This document shows positions 1-9,339 of a stretch of 64,000 nucleotides of DNA, one piece after another. The position numbers were made by a program, and so were the translations under genes. Positions within the stretch are counted from its first letter, which is position 1; the number at the start of each line of letters is the position of its first letter. The notes beneath the pieces were generated by a model. The model did not search any database and was not told the DNA's origin. It saw only the letters and a program-made list of their open reading frames with translations. Source of the DNA: Pedobacter suwonensis (GTDB lineage: Bacteria; Bacteroidota; Bacteroidia; Sphingobacteriales; Sphingobacteriaceae); the NCBI RefSeq assembly GCF_900111825.1, contig NZ_FOJM01000002.1, positions 62,001 through 126,000 on the forward strand, read 5' to 3'.

Positions 1-1
1 A

Positions 2-229
2 CAAAGCATGTTGTTCAAGGATTTCAGCATATCGGTTTTTCAAAAATCACTTGCTTATAACAACAACCGCTCAAAAGAACTGGCAACCCTAAGTGCCGAA
101 GAACGCTATCAGAAATTGATGCAAGACTATCCGCATATTCTACAGAATGTCCCTTTGCAGTATATTGCCTCCTTTCTTGGAATGAACCCCAAAAGCCTGA
201 GCAGGATTCGAAAAAAATTCATTAGGTAA
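2..229 (+). CDS. Crp/Fnr family transcriptional regulator, C-terminal part
   Basis: Partial gene: the reading frame is open to the window edge, so the cyclic-nucleotide-binding domain lies outside. The visible about 75 residues are the C-terminal winged helix-turn-helix region. Key features are the AEERYQKL stretch, followed by VPLQYIASFLGM and the recognition helix ending NPKSLSRIRKKFI, a signature of Bacteroidota Crp/Fnr-like regulators. The protein would bind promoter DNA as a dimer. It precedes an SDR/DUF2256/lipocalin gene set in the same direction and may be its local regulator; that link is inferred from position only. Confidence 0.8.
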   Translation, partial: QSMLFKDFSISVFQKSLAYNNNRSKELATLSAEERYQKLMQDYPHILQNVPLQYIASFLGMNPKSLSRIRKKFIR

Positions 230-293
230 CATTTGCGAACCGGATTTGAAAAAACCATGCCGAATTTTGTGCTATCATTTCAAATACTAAAAG

Positions 294-1316
294 ATGGCAA
301 AAAAGAATTTAGCATTGGTTACCGGCGCAAACGGTCACCTGGGCAATAACCTGGTCAGATTACTGATTGAAAAGGGCATTCCCGTACGGGCTTCAGTCCG
401 CAATATCGAAAATAAAGAAGCATTTAAAGGATTAACATGCGAAGTAGTGCAGGCCGACATTACCAACAAACAGTCATTGATCAATGCATTGCAGGATGTG
501 GAAACATTTTATGCGGTAGGCGCAATGTTTAAGCTATGGGCTAAAAACCCGAAAAAAGATATCTACGATGTAAACCTTTTTGGGACAAAAAATATGGTTG
601 AAGCAGCCGCCGAAGCAGGTGTAAAGCGGATTGTGTATGTAAGTTCGATTGCGGCGTTGGATTATGCCACACTTCCGGCAAAAGAAAGCAATGGTTACAA
701 TCCAGACCGCAGGGATATGTACTACAACTCAAAAAATGACGGCGAAAAGCTGGCTTTTGAGCTGGCTAAAAAACATCATATCGAATTAGTTGCTGTGTTA
801 CCTTCTGCAATGATAGGCAACGAAGCACTTGAGCCACTAAATGTTTCCTACAACATCATCAGCCTCATCCTGAAAAAAGAAATTCCAGTTGAAACCAATA
901 TTACCCTGAATTGGGTTGATGTAAAAGATGTAGCCGAAGGCTGCTACCTTGCCGCTACAAAAGGCAGGAATGGCGAACGGTATATTCTGGCAAACGAAAA
1001 ATGCATGTCGATAAAGGAAACTACCAAAATTGCCCAGGAACTTTTCCCGGAACTGAAAATCAAATTACCGGCAGCTGTTCCAAAACCCATACTTTTTATC
1101 ATTTCATGGCTGATGGAAATTGGAAGTAAGCTAACCGGAAAAACACCTTTGCTTACCACTAAAGACATTGCCATGTTTTCCGGACTTCAGCAAGATTTTG
1201 ATATTTCCAAAGCCCGGACAGAATTAGGTTTCAACCCTAAAAAGCCGGTACACGCTGTGAAAGAGGCCATGTACTATTTGTACGACCGACAAAAAATTCC
1301 AGCTAATTATGCTTAA
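294..1316 (+). CDS. NAD-dependent epimerase/dehydratase family protein (extended SDR)
   Basis: 340 residues. The N-terminus has the Rossmann dinucleotide motif TGANGHLGNN (residues about 10-19). The catalytic YNSKNDGEK gives the SDR Tyr-x-x-x-Lys (actually Y-N-S-K), with a preceding VSSIAAL serine segment. This layout matches the dihydroflavonol-4-reductase/cinnamoyl-CoA-reductase-like branch of extended SDRs, which reduce carbonyls with NAD(P)H; the substrate cannot be told. Cytosolic, no signal peptide. It lies 64 bp after the Crp/Fnr gene and 200 bp before a second NAD-binding protein. Confidence 0.82.
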   Translation: MAKKNLALVTGANGHLGNNLVRLLIEKGIPVRASVRNIENKEAFKGLTCEVVQADITNKQSLINALQDVETFYAVGAMFKLWAKNPKKDIYDVNLFGTKNMVEAAAEAGVKRIVYVSSIAALDYATLPAKESNGYNPDRRDMYYNSKNDGEKLAFELAKKHHIELVAVLPSAMIGNEALEPLNVSYNIISLILKKEIPVETNITLNWVDVKDVAEGCYLAATKGRNGERYILANEKCMSIKETTKIAQELFPELKIKLPAAVPKPILFIISWLMEIGSKLTGKTPLLTTKDIAMFSGLQQDFDISKARTELGFNPKKPVHAVKEAMYYLYDRQKIPANYA

Positions 1317-1515
1317 TGCATGTTCGGGGTCGGTTGAAATGGCCAACACGATAAGCAATTGACAATAAACAATTTATGCTTTTAACCGATGTCGATTCAT
1401 ATTTCTCAGAAATATATTCATGAGTTCTTAATTTTGTATCAAGCCCTTTTTAAGTTATCTTCCTATCTGGCAAACATAACATGCAGTTAAATGTTCTTCA
1501 CATTAAAATTACGGT

Positions 1516-2934
1516 TTGAAAATACTACTCACCGGGGCAACCGGATATATTGCTCAGCGATTGCTTCCAGTTCTTTTAGAACAGGGTCATACTGTTTTTT
1601 GCCTGGTTAGAAATGCAGCACGCTTCGACCAGAACAAATTTAGCCGTCATGCTAAGATCACCGTTATCGAAGCTGACCTCATGAAACCTGAAAGTTTGCG
1701 ATCACTTCCAACAGATATCGATGCAGCTTACTACCTCGTCCATTCAATGAGCGGAAACAAAGACTTTAGCGATAGTGAGGCAAAGTCTGCCCGAAACTTT
1801 TCAAAAGCGATTAGCGAAACTTCGGCAAAGCAAATTATTTTCCTGAGCGGGATTGTAAACAGCACTGAACTTTCAAAACACCTGGCCTCACGCAAAAAAG
1901 TGGAACAATTGCTGGGCGAAAGCAAAGTTCCCCTCACTACATTGAGGGCCGGAATAATTGTGGGTTCTGGTAGTGCATCATTTGAAATTATACGAGATTT
2001 AGTAGAAAAGTTGCCAGTTATGGTTGCACCTAAGTGGTTACATACCAAATGCCAGCCAATTGCCATCCGCAATGTAATAGAATTCCTTTTCAAAGTGCTG
2101 CTAAAAGAATTCACCTTTGGTAAACATTATGATATTTATGGCCCCGATATATTAAGCTACAAAGAGATGCTGTTACAGTTTGCAGCCGTTAGGAAACTGC
2201 AAAGACGCATCTTCATCGTACCGGTTATGACACCCAGACTCTCGTCTTACTGGTTGTATTTCGTCACATCAACCTCTTATAGTCTTGCCCGGAACCTTGT
2301 AGACAGCATGCATATAGATGTAGTGGCCGATCCCAATCATTTAGCAGATGAACTCGACATCAAATTGATCCCATACAAGCAAGCTATTGAACTGGCCTTC
2401 CAGAAGATCGAGCAAAATATGGTGCTCTCAAGCTGGTACGATGCGATGGGAAAAACTTATTCGAAAGAGATGATCAAAAAGCTGCTCGCAGTGCCAAAAA
2501 ATGGCGTGTTTGTAGATCGAAAATCAGCTCATACCAAAGACCGGAAATTAGCTACAGCAAGAATATTTGCTATTGGCGGACGATCGGGATGGTACTATGC
2601 AAATTGGCTCTGGAACTTCCGGGGTTTCCTGGATAAATTATTTGGTGGCGTGGGACTCAACCGTGGAAGAAAAAATCCAACAGCCATCAGTACAGGTGAA
2701 CGGCTGGATTTCTGGAGGGTAATTTATTCCAATACCGAGGAAAGCCGCTTATTGTTATATGCTGAAATGAAATTACCGGGTGAAGCCTGGCTGGAATTTA
2801 AAATAGTGGATGATTATGTTTATCAAACAGCTACTTTCAGGCCACTTGGGTTAGCCGGTCGATTGTATTGGTTTGCCGTGCTACCCTTCCATTATTTTAT
2901 TTTTAATGGCATGATCAAAAAAATTGTCTCTTAA
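1516..2934 (+). CDS. SDR family oxidoreductase with C-terminal DUF2867-type domain
   Basis: 472 residues, TTG start (next in-frame ATG would remove the nucleotide-binding loop, so TTG is preferred). Residues 1-13 carry an NAD(P)-binding TGATGYIAQ motif; the first about 300 residues look like an atypical SDR/NmrA fold with YLVHSMSG. The C-terminal about 160 residues, including RIFAIGGRSGWYYANWLW and the FWRV...LPGEAWLEF stretch, resemble DUF2867. Such fusions are common in bacteria beside DUF2256 and photolyase/cryptochrome genes. The stop is 5 bp before the DUF2256 gene, so the two are co-transcribed. Reaction unknown. Confidence 0.8.
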   Translation: MKILLTGATGYIAQRLLPVLLEQGHTVFCLVRNAARFDQNKFSRHAKITVIEADLMKPESLRSLPTDIDAAYYLVHSMSGNKDFSDSEAKSARNFSKAISETSAKQIIFLSGIVNSTELSKHLASRKKVEQLLGESKVPLTTLRAGIIVGSGSASFEIIRDLVEKLPVMVAPKWLHTKCQPIAIRNVIEFLFKVLLKEFTFGKHYDIYGPDILSYKEMLLQFAAVRKLQRRIFIVPVMTPRLSSYWLYFVTSTSYSLARNLVDSMHIDVVADPNHLADELDIKLIPYKQAIELAFQKIEQNMVLSSWYDAMGKTYSKEMIKKLLAVPKNGVFVDRKSAHTKDRKLATARIFAIGGRSGWYYANWLWNFRGFLDKLFGGVGLNRGRKNPTAISTGERLDFWRVIYSNTEESRLLLYAEMKLPGEAWLEFKIVDDYVYQTATFRPLGLAGRLYWFAVLPFHYFIFNGMIKKIVS

Positions 2935-2939
2935 CCTGT

Positions 2940-3095
2940 ATGAAAGGTGTAAAAAAACAGCATCTTCCCGAAAAAAACTGTCCGGTTTGCAACCGCCCGT
3001 TCATGTGGCGCGCCAAATGGGCAAAAAACTGGGATGAGGTAATCTATTGCAGTCAAAAATGCAGGCGCTCAAAAAATGCAGTAAAACCGGAGTAA
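2940..3095 (+). CDS. DUF2256 domain-containing small protein
   Basis: 51 residues, below the size often called. It contains two Cys pairs, CPVC at residues 14-17 and C-x-x-x-C (CSQKC) at 37-41, and between them the strongly conserved FMWRAKWAKNWDEV segment. This is the DUF2256 pattern, a small zinc-ribbon-like protein of unknown function that is usually found beside photolyase, cryptochrome or SDR genes. It starts 5 bp after the DUF2867-type SDR, hence translationally coupled. Function is unknown; the family call is firm. Confidence 0.85.
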   Translation: MKGVKKQHLPEKNCPVCNRPFMWRAKWAKNWDEVIYCSQKCRRSKNAVKPE

Positions 3096-3166
3096 ATCCA
3101 TTTCCGCTTTGCGCATGTCAAAACATTTGCGCTTCGTATTTGTTGGGCTTATTTAAAATGACCATC

Positions 3167-3706
3167 ATGAAAAAAACATATAGAAATACACTTTTGTTCG
3201 CCACATTGGCCATCCTGGCAGCAGCCTATACCAGTTGTAAGGTTTCAATTCCAAATGGAGCAACAGCGGTTAAACCATTTGATCAGGATAAATACCTGGG
3301 TACCTGGTACGAAATTGCCAGAATGGATTTTAAATTTGAAAAAAACCTGAAGAGTGTAACCGCAACCTATTCAAAAAATGACGATGGCTCTATCAAGGTA
3401 GACAATAAAGGGTATGATATGGTTAAAAAGAAATGGAAGCAGAGCATCGGAAAAGCCAAATTTGTGAAAGGTAACGACGAAGCCCGGTTAAAAGTTTCAT
3501 TTTTTGGCCCTTTCTATGCTGGTTATAATGTAATTGAAATTGATAAGGACTACCAGTATGCCCTTATCGCCGGAAATAACCTGGACTATCTTTGGATACT
3601 ATCCCGAACAAAACAAATTCCTGACGGGGTAAAAGCAAATTATTTAAAAAAAGCAAAGGATCTTGGCTACCAGACGAATGACCTGGTGTGGACTATACAA
3701 GATTAG
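3167..3706 (+). CDS. lipocalin family lipoprotein (Blc-like)
   Basis: 179 residues from the ATG preceding KKTYRN; an in-frame ATG 9 bp upstream is equally possible, whereas the longer open frame back to 3047 overlaps DUF2256 and is unlikely. A signal peptide ends in a lipobox YTSC, so it should be an outer-membrane or periplasm-facing lipoprotein. The lipocalin signature GTWYEIARMDFKFEK lies at about residues 46-60, followed by conserved GYNVIEIDKDYQYALIAG and LWILSRT, as in bacterial lipocalin Blc, which binds fatty acids or lysophospholipids. It follows DUF2256 by 71 bp and is probably part of the same stress unit. Confidence 0.88.
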   Translation: MKKTYRNTLLFATLAILAAAYTSCKVSIPNGATAVKPFDQDKYLGTWYEIARMDFKFEKNLKSVTATYSKNDDGSIKVDNKGYDMVKKKWKQSIGKAKFVKGNDEARLKVSFFGPFYAGYNVIEIDKDYQYALIAGNNLDYLWILSRTKQIPDGVKANYLKKAKDLGYQTNDLVWTIQD

Positions 3707-3769
3707 GACGAGGTAAAGGTAAACTGTAATCTCAAAAACTGCGGTAAATATATATCAGCTGTATTTCGC

Positions 3770-4132
3770 CTAAACCTCGCGAATAATTTTGGCCAGATCT
3801 TCAATTGCAAGATCTTTTAGTACATAGGCAGAGGCTCCGGCACTAATAGCCTGCATCCTATATTCATCTTTGCTATGCATGGTTAAAATAATAACTTTAA
3901 TGTGAGGCATCAGCAGTTTTACACGGCTGGTTAATTCAACACCTGATAGGCCGGGCATATTCCAGTCTATGAGCATTACATCAACCCCTATACCGCTAGC
4001 CAACTTCTCCAGCGCAATCGCCCCGCTTTGGGCATCAGCAACAATGGCAATGCCAGCCTCTGCAGCAAGCAGGTGTGAAAGCCCTTGGCGAACAACCTCA
4101 TTGTCTTCTACAATCATTAGTTTAATCATCAC
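3770..4132 (-). CDS. stand-alone response regulator receiver domain
   Basis: 120 residues, only a CheY-like receiver: acidic pair EDN near residue 10, phosphoacceptor Asp in MLIDWNMPGLSG (about residue 56), Thr in IILTMHS and Lys in YVLKDL. The sequence is of the NarL type, but the LuxR helix-turn-helix expected after the receiver is absent and the stop comes directly after the last helix. Its start overlaps the stop of the upstream sensor kinase by 4 bp, so the two are a translationally coupled pair. Output must be through protein contacts or a separate partner. Confidence 0.85.
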   Translation of the reverse strand: MMIKLMIVEDNEVVRQGLSHLLAAEAGIAIVADAQSGAIALEKLASGIGVDVMLIDWNMPGLSGVELTSRVKLLMPHIKVIILTMHSKDEYRMQAISAGASAYVLKDLAIEDLAKIIREV

Positions 4133-6726
4133 CTGCCTGGTTTTTGGGTTAACCCCTGATGAGGAATAATTACTTCTATGTGTGTTCCATTACCAGGTTC
4201 GGAGGCAATGGTGAGGCGGCCATCCAGTAATTCAATCTTACTACGAATGGATGCCAGGCCTATCCCGTCAGCTTTTTCTGATTCTTGTGGCATTCCCCTG
4301 CCGTTATCGCTCACAACTATTTTTACCTGATCAGTACCGATGATGATCATTACCTCGCATGCAGTTGCCTTTGCATGTTTAACTACGTTAGTCATTAATT
4401 CCTGCGTGGTGCGGTAAACAGCCAGTTCCATGTATTTTTCCAGCCTGTTATGCTGTACAGAAATATGGCAATTGAATTCAATTTCGCCCGATAGTTGTCT
4501 GCAAATATCATCAATAGCGCTTTTCAGTCCGAATTGTTCAAGTGTGGTCGGCATCAGTTCATGAGAAACCCGTCTTGTTTCTACGATGGCCTGGGTTAGC
4601 AGTTCATTGATATAGGCCTTGTTTTGATTAAATTCTTCTTCGGAAATGCCATGGCGAAAGCTGGACATATTGATCTTTATACCATAAAGCAGCTGGCCGA
4701 TTCCGTTATGCAAACTTTCGGATATTCTATGCCGTTCTTCTTCCAAAGTACTGAGTGAAGTCCGAAATATCTGCAATTGCTGCTCTTGCTCCATTTTTTT
4801 TATTTTTTCTTCCGCTCCGCGCATCTCCGAAATATCCTGATCAACACCCAATACACGCTCAATATCGCCCTGGCCGTTCCTCACTACAGTTCCTTTAATG
4901 CGCAGCACTTTGATCTTACCGGAAATGTTGACTTCCAACGTTTCTTCAAAATCCGCGTCACTGTTTTGAATATATTGAATTACTTTTTCGGCTTTGGCCA
5001 GGCTTTTTTCCACGGTGTATTTCAAATAAATAATCGGTGTAACGGGCGTGGTATTGTTAAGATCAAACAGCCGGTACATCCCGTCAGACCAGGTTAACTG
5101 ACCTGTAAAGCGATTAAATTCCCAACTACCCAATGAGGCGGTTTCTTCCGATTTCTGTAGCAACAAATAGGTTTTATTGCGTTCTTCTTCAGCTTTGAGC
5201 CTTTCATCGAAAATCGTCTGCAGGCTGTCCCTACTTTCCTGTAACTCTCTGGTACGCTTTTTTACGTCGTTTTCAAGCTGAATCCGATATTTTAGTTCCG
5301 CATCGCGCAGGGCCTGTTCTGCCCTTGTCCGCTCCAACGCATCCCATGTGCGTTTGGCAACATCATTCAGGGTTTGAAGATCGACCTCGCTCCACACTCT
5401 GGGTTTATTTGAATTTACGCCAATCCAGGCCACCAGCTTTCCATGCTTCAAAAGCGGAACAGCCGCCCAGGCAGCCACTCCTATCCTGGCATAGATTTCA
5501 GATGATTTGACCCATTCGCCTGTTATACCCGTATCGTTAACGGCAACGGTACGTCCGGATTGATAAGCTGCTACCAGCGAATCGGAGAAATCTGATAAAC
5601 GCATACGCTCAGGTAAGTCTTTGGCCTGATCTTTAAAATGTCCGGCCACATGGAAGGAATCCCCATCCCCCTCCATCTCAAAATAACTGGCATTCATTAC
5701 CCCTAACCATTTAGCCAGCAATTCCATAGCGGTGTTTTGCACGCTGAACGGGTCAGCTAACGGCCGCAAAGCATCACTAAGACGCAAGAGAAAAACCTGC
5801 CGCTTTTCTGCATGTTTACGCTCGGTGATGTCTTTAAATAAGACGGCAAGCTTCAGCTCTTGTGGTTTACCCATAGGAAACGCATAAACATCGTACCACC
5901 TGTTCAAGGCATCGGCTTCGTGCTGGAAACGTGCCGGCTCACCTGTTAGGGCAATTTCACCGTATTTATCGTACCAAAACTGTTCGTGCGCAGGTGCCAG
6001 TTCGCGCATCCGTTTTCCGATTACATCTGTAAGTCCTGTCAACTCATACAATGCGCGATTGGCTTCCAGAACGAGATAGTCGACAGGCTTCCTGTTTTCG
6101 TCGAATATCATTTGAATGATACAAAAACATTCATCAATAGAATTAAAGAGCGTACGGTACTTTTTTTCACTTTCAGCTAAAGCCGTTAAAGCCCGGGCAT
6201 TTTCAATGGCACCATACAGTCGTTCGGCCGCTTCTTCAAGCAACATGATGTCAACTGCCGTCCAGTTTCTGGGTACCGACTGGGTGGCAACCAGCGACCA
6301 TACAGGATCTTTTTTACCACGGCGTATTGTACAGGCTGCTACCGCGCGAAATGAAATTGCCGCGAAACATTCCCGATCAACAGCAGTTAACCGCTCGTCT
6401 GCAACCGTATCGTTAACGAGGAACGGACCATCAATCGATTGCATTAGCGGTTCCGGAAAGTTCGCCGGCGAAAGTGTACAAGGAATAGGCGGAATTAAAG
6501 AATTGCCGCTTTGATATAAAATATTTGCCTGGTCTTTGCTAAGCGAAATCATTGAGCAATAACATCGGTCAAGCACTAGTTCTTTAGCCAGCATTTCAAC
6601 CGCGGCCTTGCCAATATCGTGCTGATTATTATAGGTCCTTAAGGTATCACTAAACCGCAGCAAAAATGCCTGGCGCTCTTTCCAAGCGCTTTGCCCGGCT
6701 TCTTTGTATTCTTTTTTATCGGCCAT
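4129..6726 (-). CDS. multi-sensor histidine kinase (GAF-PAS-GAF-PAS-HisKA_3-HATPase)
   Basis: 865 residues with no clear membrane segment. Order seen: GAF-like domain (about 20-175), PAS (about 190-305, ending LFKDITERKHAE), second GAF (about 310-470), coiled coil (about 475-545), PAS (about 550-650, ending GVDQDISE), HisKA_3 dimerisation domain with phosphoacceptor His near residue 673 in SLHNGIGQ, and an HATPase_c domain with N-box NVVKHA, DNGRGM and GIGLASI. This is the NarX/DegS class of kinases, here cytosolic. The downstream receiver overlaps by 4 bp and is the likely phosphorylation target. The sensed signal is unknown. Confidence 0.88.
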   Translation of the reverse strand: MADKKEYKEAGQSAWKERQAFLLRFSDTLRTYNNQHDIGKAAVEMLAKELVLDRCYCSMISLSKDQANILYQSGNSLIPPIPCTLSPANFPEPLMQSIDGPFLVNDTVADERLTAVDRECFAAISFRAVAACTIRRGKKDPVWSLVATQSVPRNWTAVDIMLLEEAAERLYGAIENARALTALAESEKKYRTLFNSIDECFCIIQMIFDENRKPVDYLVLEANRALYELTGLTDVIGKRMRELAPAHEQFWYDKYGEIALTGEPARFQHEADALNRWYDVYAFPMGKPQELKLAVLFKDITERKHAEKRQVFLLRLSDALRPLADPFSVQNTAMELLAKWLGVMNASYFEMEGDGDSFHVAGHFKDQAKDLPERMRLSDFSDSLVAAYQSGRTVAVNDTGITGEWVKSSEIYARIGVAAWAAVPLLKHGKLVAWIGVNSNKPRVWSEVDLQTLNDVAKRTWDALERTRAEQALRDAELKYRIQLENDVKKRTRELQESRDSLQTIFDERLKAEEERNKTYLLLQKSEETASLGSWEFNRFTGQLTWSDGMYRLFDLNNTTPVTPIIYLKYTVEKSLAKAEKVIQYIQNSDADFEETLEVNISGKIKVLRIKGTVVRNGQGDIERVLGVDQDISEMRGAEEKIKKMEQEQQLQIFRTSLSTLEEERHRISESLHNGIGQLLYGIKINMSSFRHGISEEEFNQNKAYINELLTQAIVETRRVSHELMPTTLEQFGLKSAIDDICRQLSGEIEFNCHISVQHNRLEKYMELAVYRTTQELMTNVVKHAKATACEVMIIIGTDQVKIVVSDNGRGMPQESEKADGIGLASIRSKIELLDGRLTIASEPGNGTHIEVIIPHQGLTQKPGR

Positions 6727-7074
6727 AAATTCAACAATATTTTATTCAAAATATTGATATAGATCTGCACAAATTATATTAACGTTATTCAATTAAAACA
6801 AAATTGAGTTGAGATTGTTTTGTCGCAAACAGGGATGACATAACGTACAGCTGTTCAGGCAAATGTGTTATAAGCTATATTATTCAATCAGTTATTATAC
6901 CCTTACCGTTCCAATAAACTCCTTCTATTTTCTGATAATGGTTACAGATCCATCGGTTATCCAGGTACATTTTACACAGTTTAACAGCCTGATGAGACAC
7001 AGTCCCAATGTGTAAACGTTGGTGATTGACATGGCGTTACAACTAGTCCGCAGGCATTGTATCTTAAACATTGC
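6727..7074. other. intergenic region, 348 bp, between sensor kinase and glgX
   Basis: No coding potential was found. The only structure noted is a perfect inverted repeat directly in front of the kinase start (6735-6756, listed separately). The remainder is AT-rich and must hold the kinase promoter and the 3' end of glgX; no convincing terminator was seen. Confidence 0.5.
6735..6756. promoter_or_regulatory. inverted repeat before the sensor-kinase start
   Basis: CAATATTTT and AAAATATTG are exact inverse complements separated by 4 bases. The repeat ends 9 bp upstream of the kinase start codon, so it lies in the 5' leader or overlaps the promoter. It could be an operator or a leader hairpin; all A/T except one G-C pair, so a weak structure. 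Confidence 0.35.
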
Positions 7075-9195
7075 TTAAAATATTGCCCTCAATACGATAA
7101 TGCTTTTTTCTTCTACGCATAGCGCTTCACCAGCTAAGAATTTTTCTTTTCCAACTCCTTTTACTGCAGTAGAAACCTCAACTTTCCATTTCTGAGAAAA
7201 CCTGATGCCCGGAAGTTTAAAGCAGATCTCGCATTCACCCCCATTAAAAATTAATAGAAAATGGCTGTCAATGATATCCGTACCATTTTTATCCATTCCG
7301 CTAATGCCTTCACCATGTAGAAAAACCCTTAAGGTATTTTCGTCATCTAACTCCCATTTCTGATCGTCCATTAACTCGCCGGTAGCTGAAAGCCATGCGA
7401 TATGTGGAAGGCCATCTGCCCCAAACTGCTTATCCATAATCCACTCCCTTCTCGAAAGGCTGGGATGGTTCTGGCGGAGCAAGATCAGCTTTTTTGTAAA
7501 TTCCAGCATTTCGGTATCAGCCTCGGTCCAGTTGAGCCAGGAAATTTCGTTATCCTGGCAATAAGCATTGTTGTTACCCTTTTGGGTTTTCGAAATTTCA
7601 TCGCCCGCGGCAATCATTGGTACACCCTGAGACAATAGCAGTGTAGCCATAAAATTCATTTTCTGTTTTTTGCGCAGCAAGTTAATGGTTACACTATTGG
7701 TTTCCCCCTCTTCCCCACAGTTCCAGGAATCGTTATTAGATTCGCCATCATTGTTATCCTCCCCATTGGCTTCGTTATGCTTCTCGTTATAACTTACCAG
7801 ATCGTGAAGCGTAAAACCATCGTGGGCCGTAATAAAATTGATGCTGGCCGAAGGGCGCCGGAAACTCTGCATATAAAGGTCAGGACTACCTAGAAAACGC
7901 TGCGCAAAACAGCCCAACATTCGCTTATCTCCTTTCCAGAATCTGCGCACGCTATCCCTGTATTTGCCATTCCACTCTGCCCAGCCCGCCGGAAATTGAC
8001 CAACCTGGTAACCATCTTCGTTAATATCCCAGGGCTCGGCGATGAGTTTTACCTGCGATATTACCGGGTCCTGATGAATAATATTTAAGAAAGTACCTAA
8101 TGTTTCTACCTCATCCGATCCCCTTGCCAGTGCCGAAGCCAGATCAAAACGGAAGCCGTCTACATGCATTTCTTCCACCCAGAAACGTAAACTGTCCATA
8201 ATCAGCCTGAGCACGGCAGGCAGGCGTGTATCTAATGTATTTCCGGTTCCGGTATAATCAGTATAGTAACGTTTTTGAGTTTCTTCCAAGCGGTAATAGG
8301 TTTCATTATCTATTCCCCTGAAGCAGACTGTTGGACCTTGTTCGTTACCCTCTGCCGTGTGATTGTACACCACATCCAGAATGACTTCTATTCCATTGCG
8401 GTGCATGTTTTTAACCATATCCCTGAATTCGACAATCTGTTCACCATTTGTGCCAGAGGATGAATATTTTCCTTCAGGTGCGAAAAAACCAAGGGTATTA
8501 TACCCCCAATAATTACTCAGGCCTTTTTCCTGCAGGTAGCCATCGGAAATAAAATGATGTACGGGCATTAGCTCTATAGCGGTAATTCCGAGAGACTTAA
8601 GGTACTCAATACTTGCAGGATGTGACAGACCTGCATAGGTTCCCCTCAGGTTTTCGGGTATGTGAGGATTGAGTTTGCTAAATCCCTTGACGTGCAATTC
8701 GTAAATAACCGATTGACCATAGGGAATTTTCGGTGAGGTGTCGCCTTCCCAATCGTAATTTAAATCTGCTACAAGCGATTTTGGCACAAAGGGGCCACTG
8801 TCTGCCATGGAAAAACTTAGATCACCATCGGCTCCACCTATCTGGTATCCAAATACCGCATCATCCCATACCATTTCTCCGGATATAGCTTTTGCATAAG
8901 GGTCTAGCAGTAATTTGTTCGGATTAAAACGCTTACCGTTCTCGGGTTCATAAGGGCCATATACCCGGTAGCCGTACAGCTGTCCTGGGTGTATTCCCTT
9001 GATATAACAATGAAAAATATGGTGGTCACGTTCAACAATTTCGATACGGGCCTCTTCCTCCACAGCATTAGCATATAAACAAAGTTCTACTCTTTCGGCA
9101 TTTTCTGCGAAAAGCGCAAAATTAGTCCCCTTTCCATCCCATTCCGCACCAAGCGGGAAAGAACGTCCGGGAACGGGAGCATATTTTTCTTGCAT
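7075..9195 (-). CDS. glgX: glycogen debranching protein GlgX (isoamylase-type)
   Basis: 706 residues from the ATG at QEKYAPVPG; an in-frame TTG 30 bp upstream is possible but less likely. An N-terminal CBM48-like domain (GAEWDGKGTNFALFAENAERVELCLY) precedes a GH13 barrel. Catalytic regions are visible: DVVYNHTAEG, nucleophile Asp in DGFRFDLAS, acid/base Glu in LIAEPWD and the HD of NFITAHDGF. The enzyme hydrolyses alpha-1,6 branches of glycogen in the cytosol. Length fits the family (650-720). No other glycogen gene is adjacent; neighbours are a kinase and a lipoprotein. Confidence 0.93.
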   Translation of the reverse strand: MQEKYAPVPGRSFPLGAEWDGKGTNFALFAENAERVELCLYANAVEEEARIEIVERDHHIFHCYIKGIHPGQLYGYRVYGPYEPENGKRFNPNKLLLDPYAKAISGEMVWDDAVFGYQIGGADGDLSFSMADSGPFVPKSLVADLNYDWEGDTSPKIPYGQSVIYELHVKGFSKLNPHIPENLRGTYAGLSHPASIEYLKSLGITAIELMPVHHFISDGYLQEKGLSNYWGYNTLGFFAPEGKYSSSGTNGEQIVEFRDMVKNMHRNGIEVILDVVYNHTAEGNEQGPTVCFRGIDNETYYRLEETQKRYYTDYTGTGNTLDTRLPAVLRLIMDSLRFWVEEMHVDGFRFDLASALARGSDEVETLGTFLNIIHQDPVISQVKLIAEPWDINEDGYQVGQFPAGWAEWNGKYRDSVRRFWKGDKRMLGCFAQRFLGSPDLYMQSFRRPSASINFITAHDGFTLHDLVSYNEKHNEANGEDNNDGESNNDSWNCGEEGETNSVTINLLRKKQKMNFMATLLLSQGVPMIAAGDEISKTQKGNNNAYCQDNEISWLNWTEADTEMLEFTKKLILLRQNHPSLSRREWIMDKQFGADGLPHIAWLSATGELMDDQKWELDDENTLRVFLHGEGISGMDKNGTDIIDSHFLLIFNGGECEICFKLPGIRFSQKWKVEVSTAVKGVGKEKFLAGEALCVEEKSIIVLRAIF

Positions 9196-9339
9196 AACAA
9201 TCCTATTTTGGGTGGCAACAAGCAAAAAGGATCAACGGTTTTGCCATTACCGGTATTTAGGTATCAACAGATGTTAATCGGGTATTTTTATCAGTGGAAA
9301 TAACATAAGCGACATGAAAAAAATAACCAAGGTTCATAT

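Noticed and set aside
944..1174. Open frames opposite to the SDR gene (also 541-732)
   Set aside because: Antisense to a clear coding region, no domain, composition typical of reverse-strand by-products; same reasoning applied to long antisense frames at 1731-2114, 6116-6514, 13918-14313, 46911-47444 and others.
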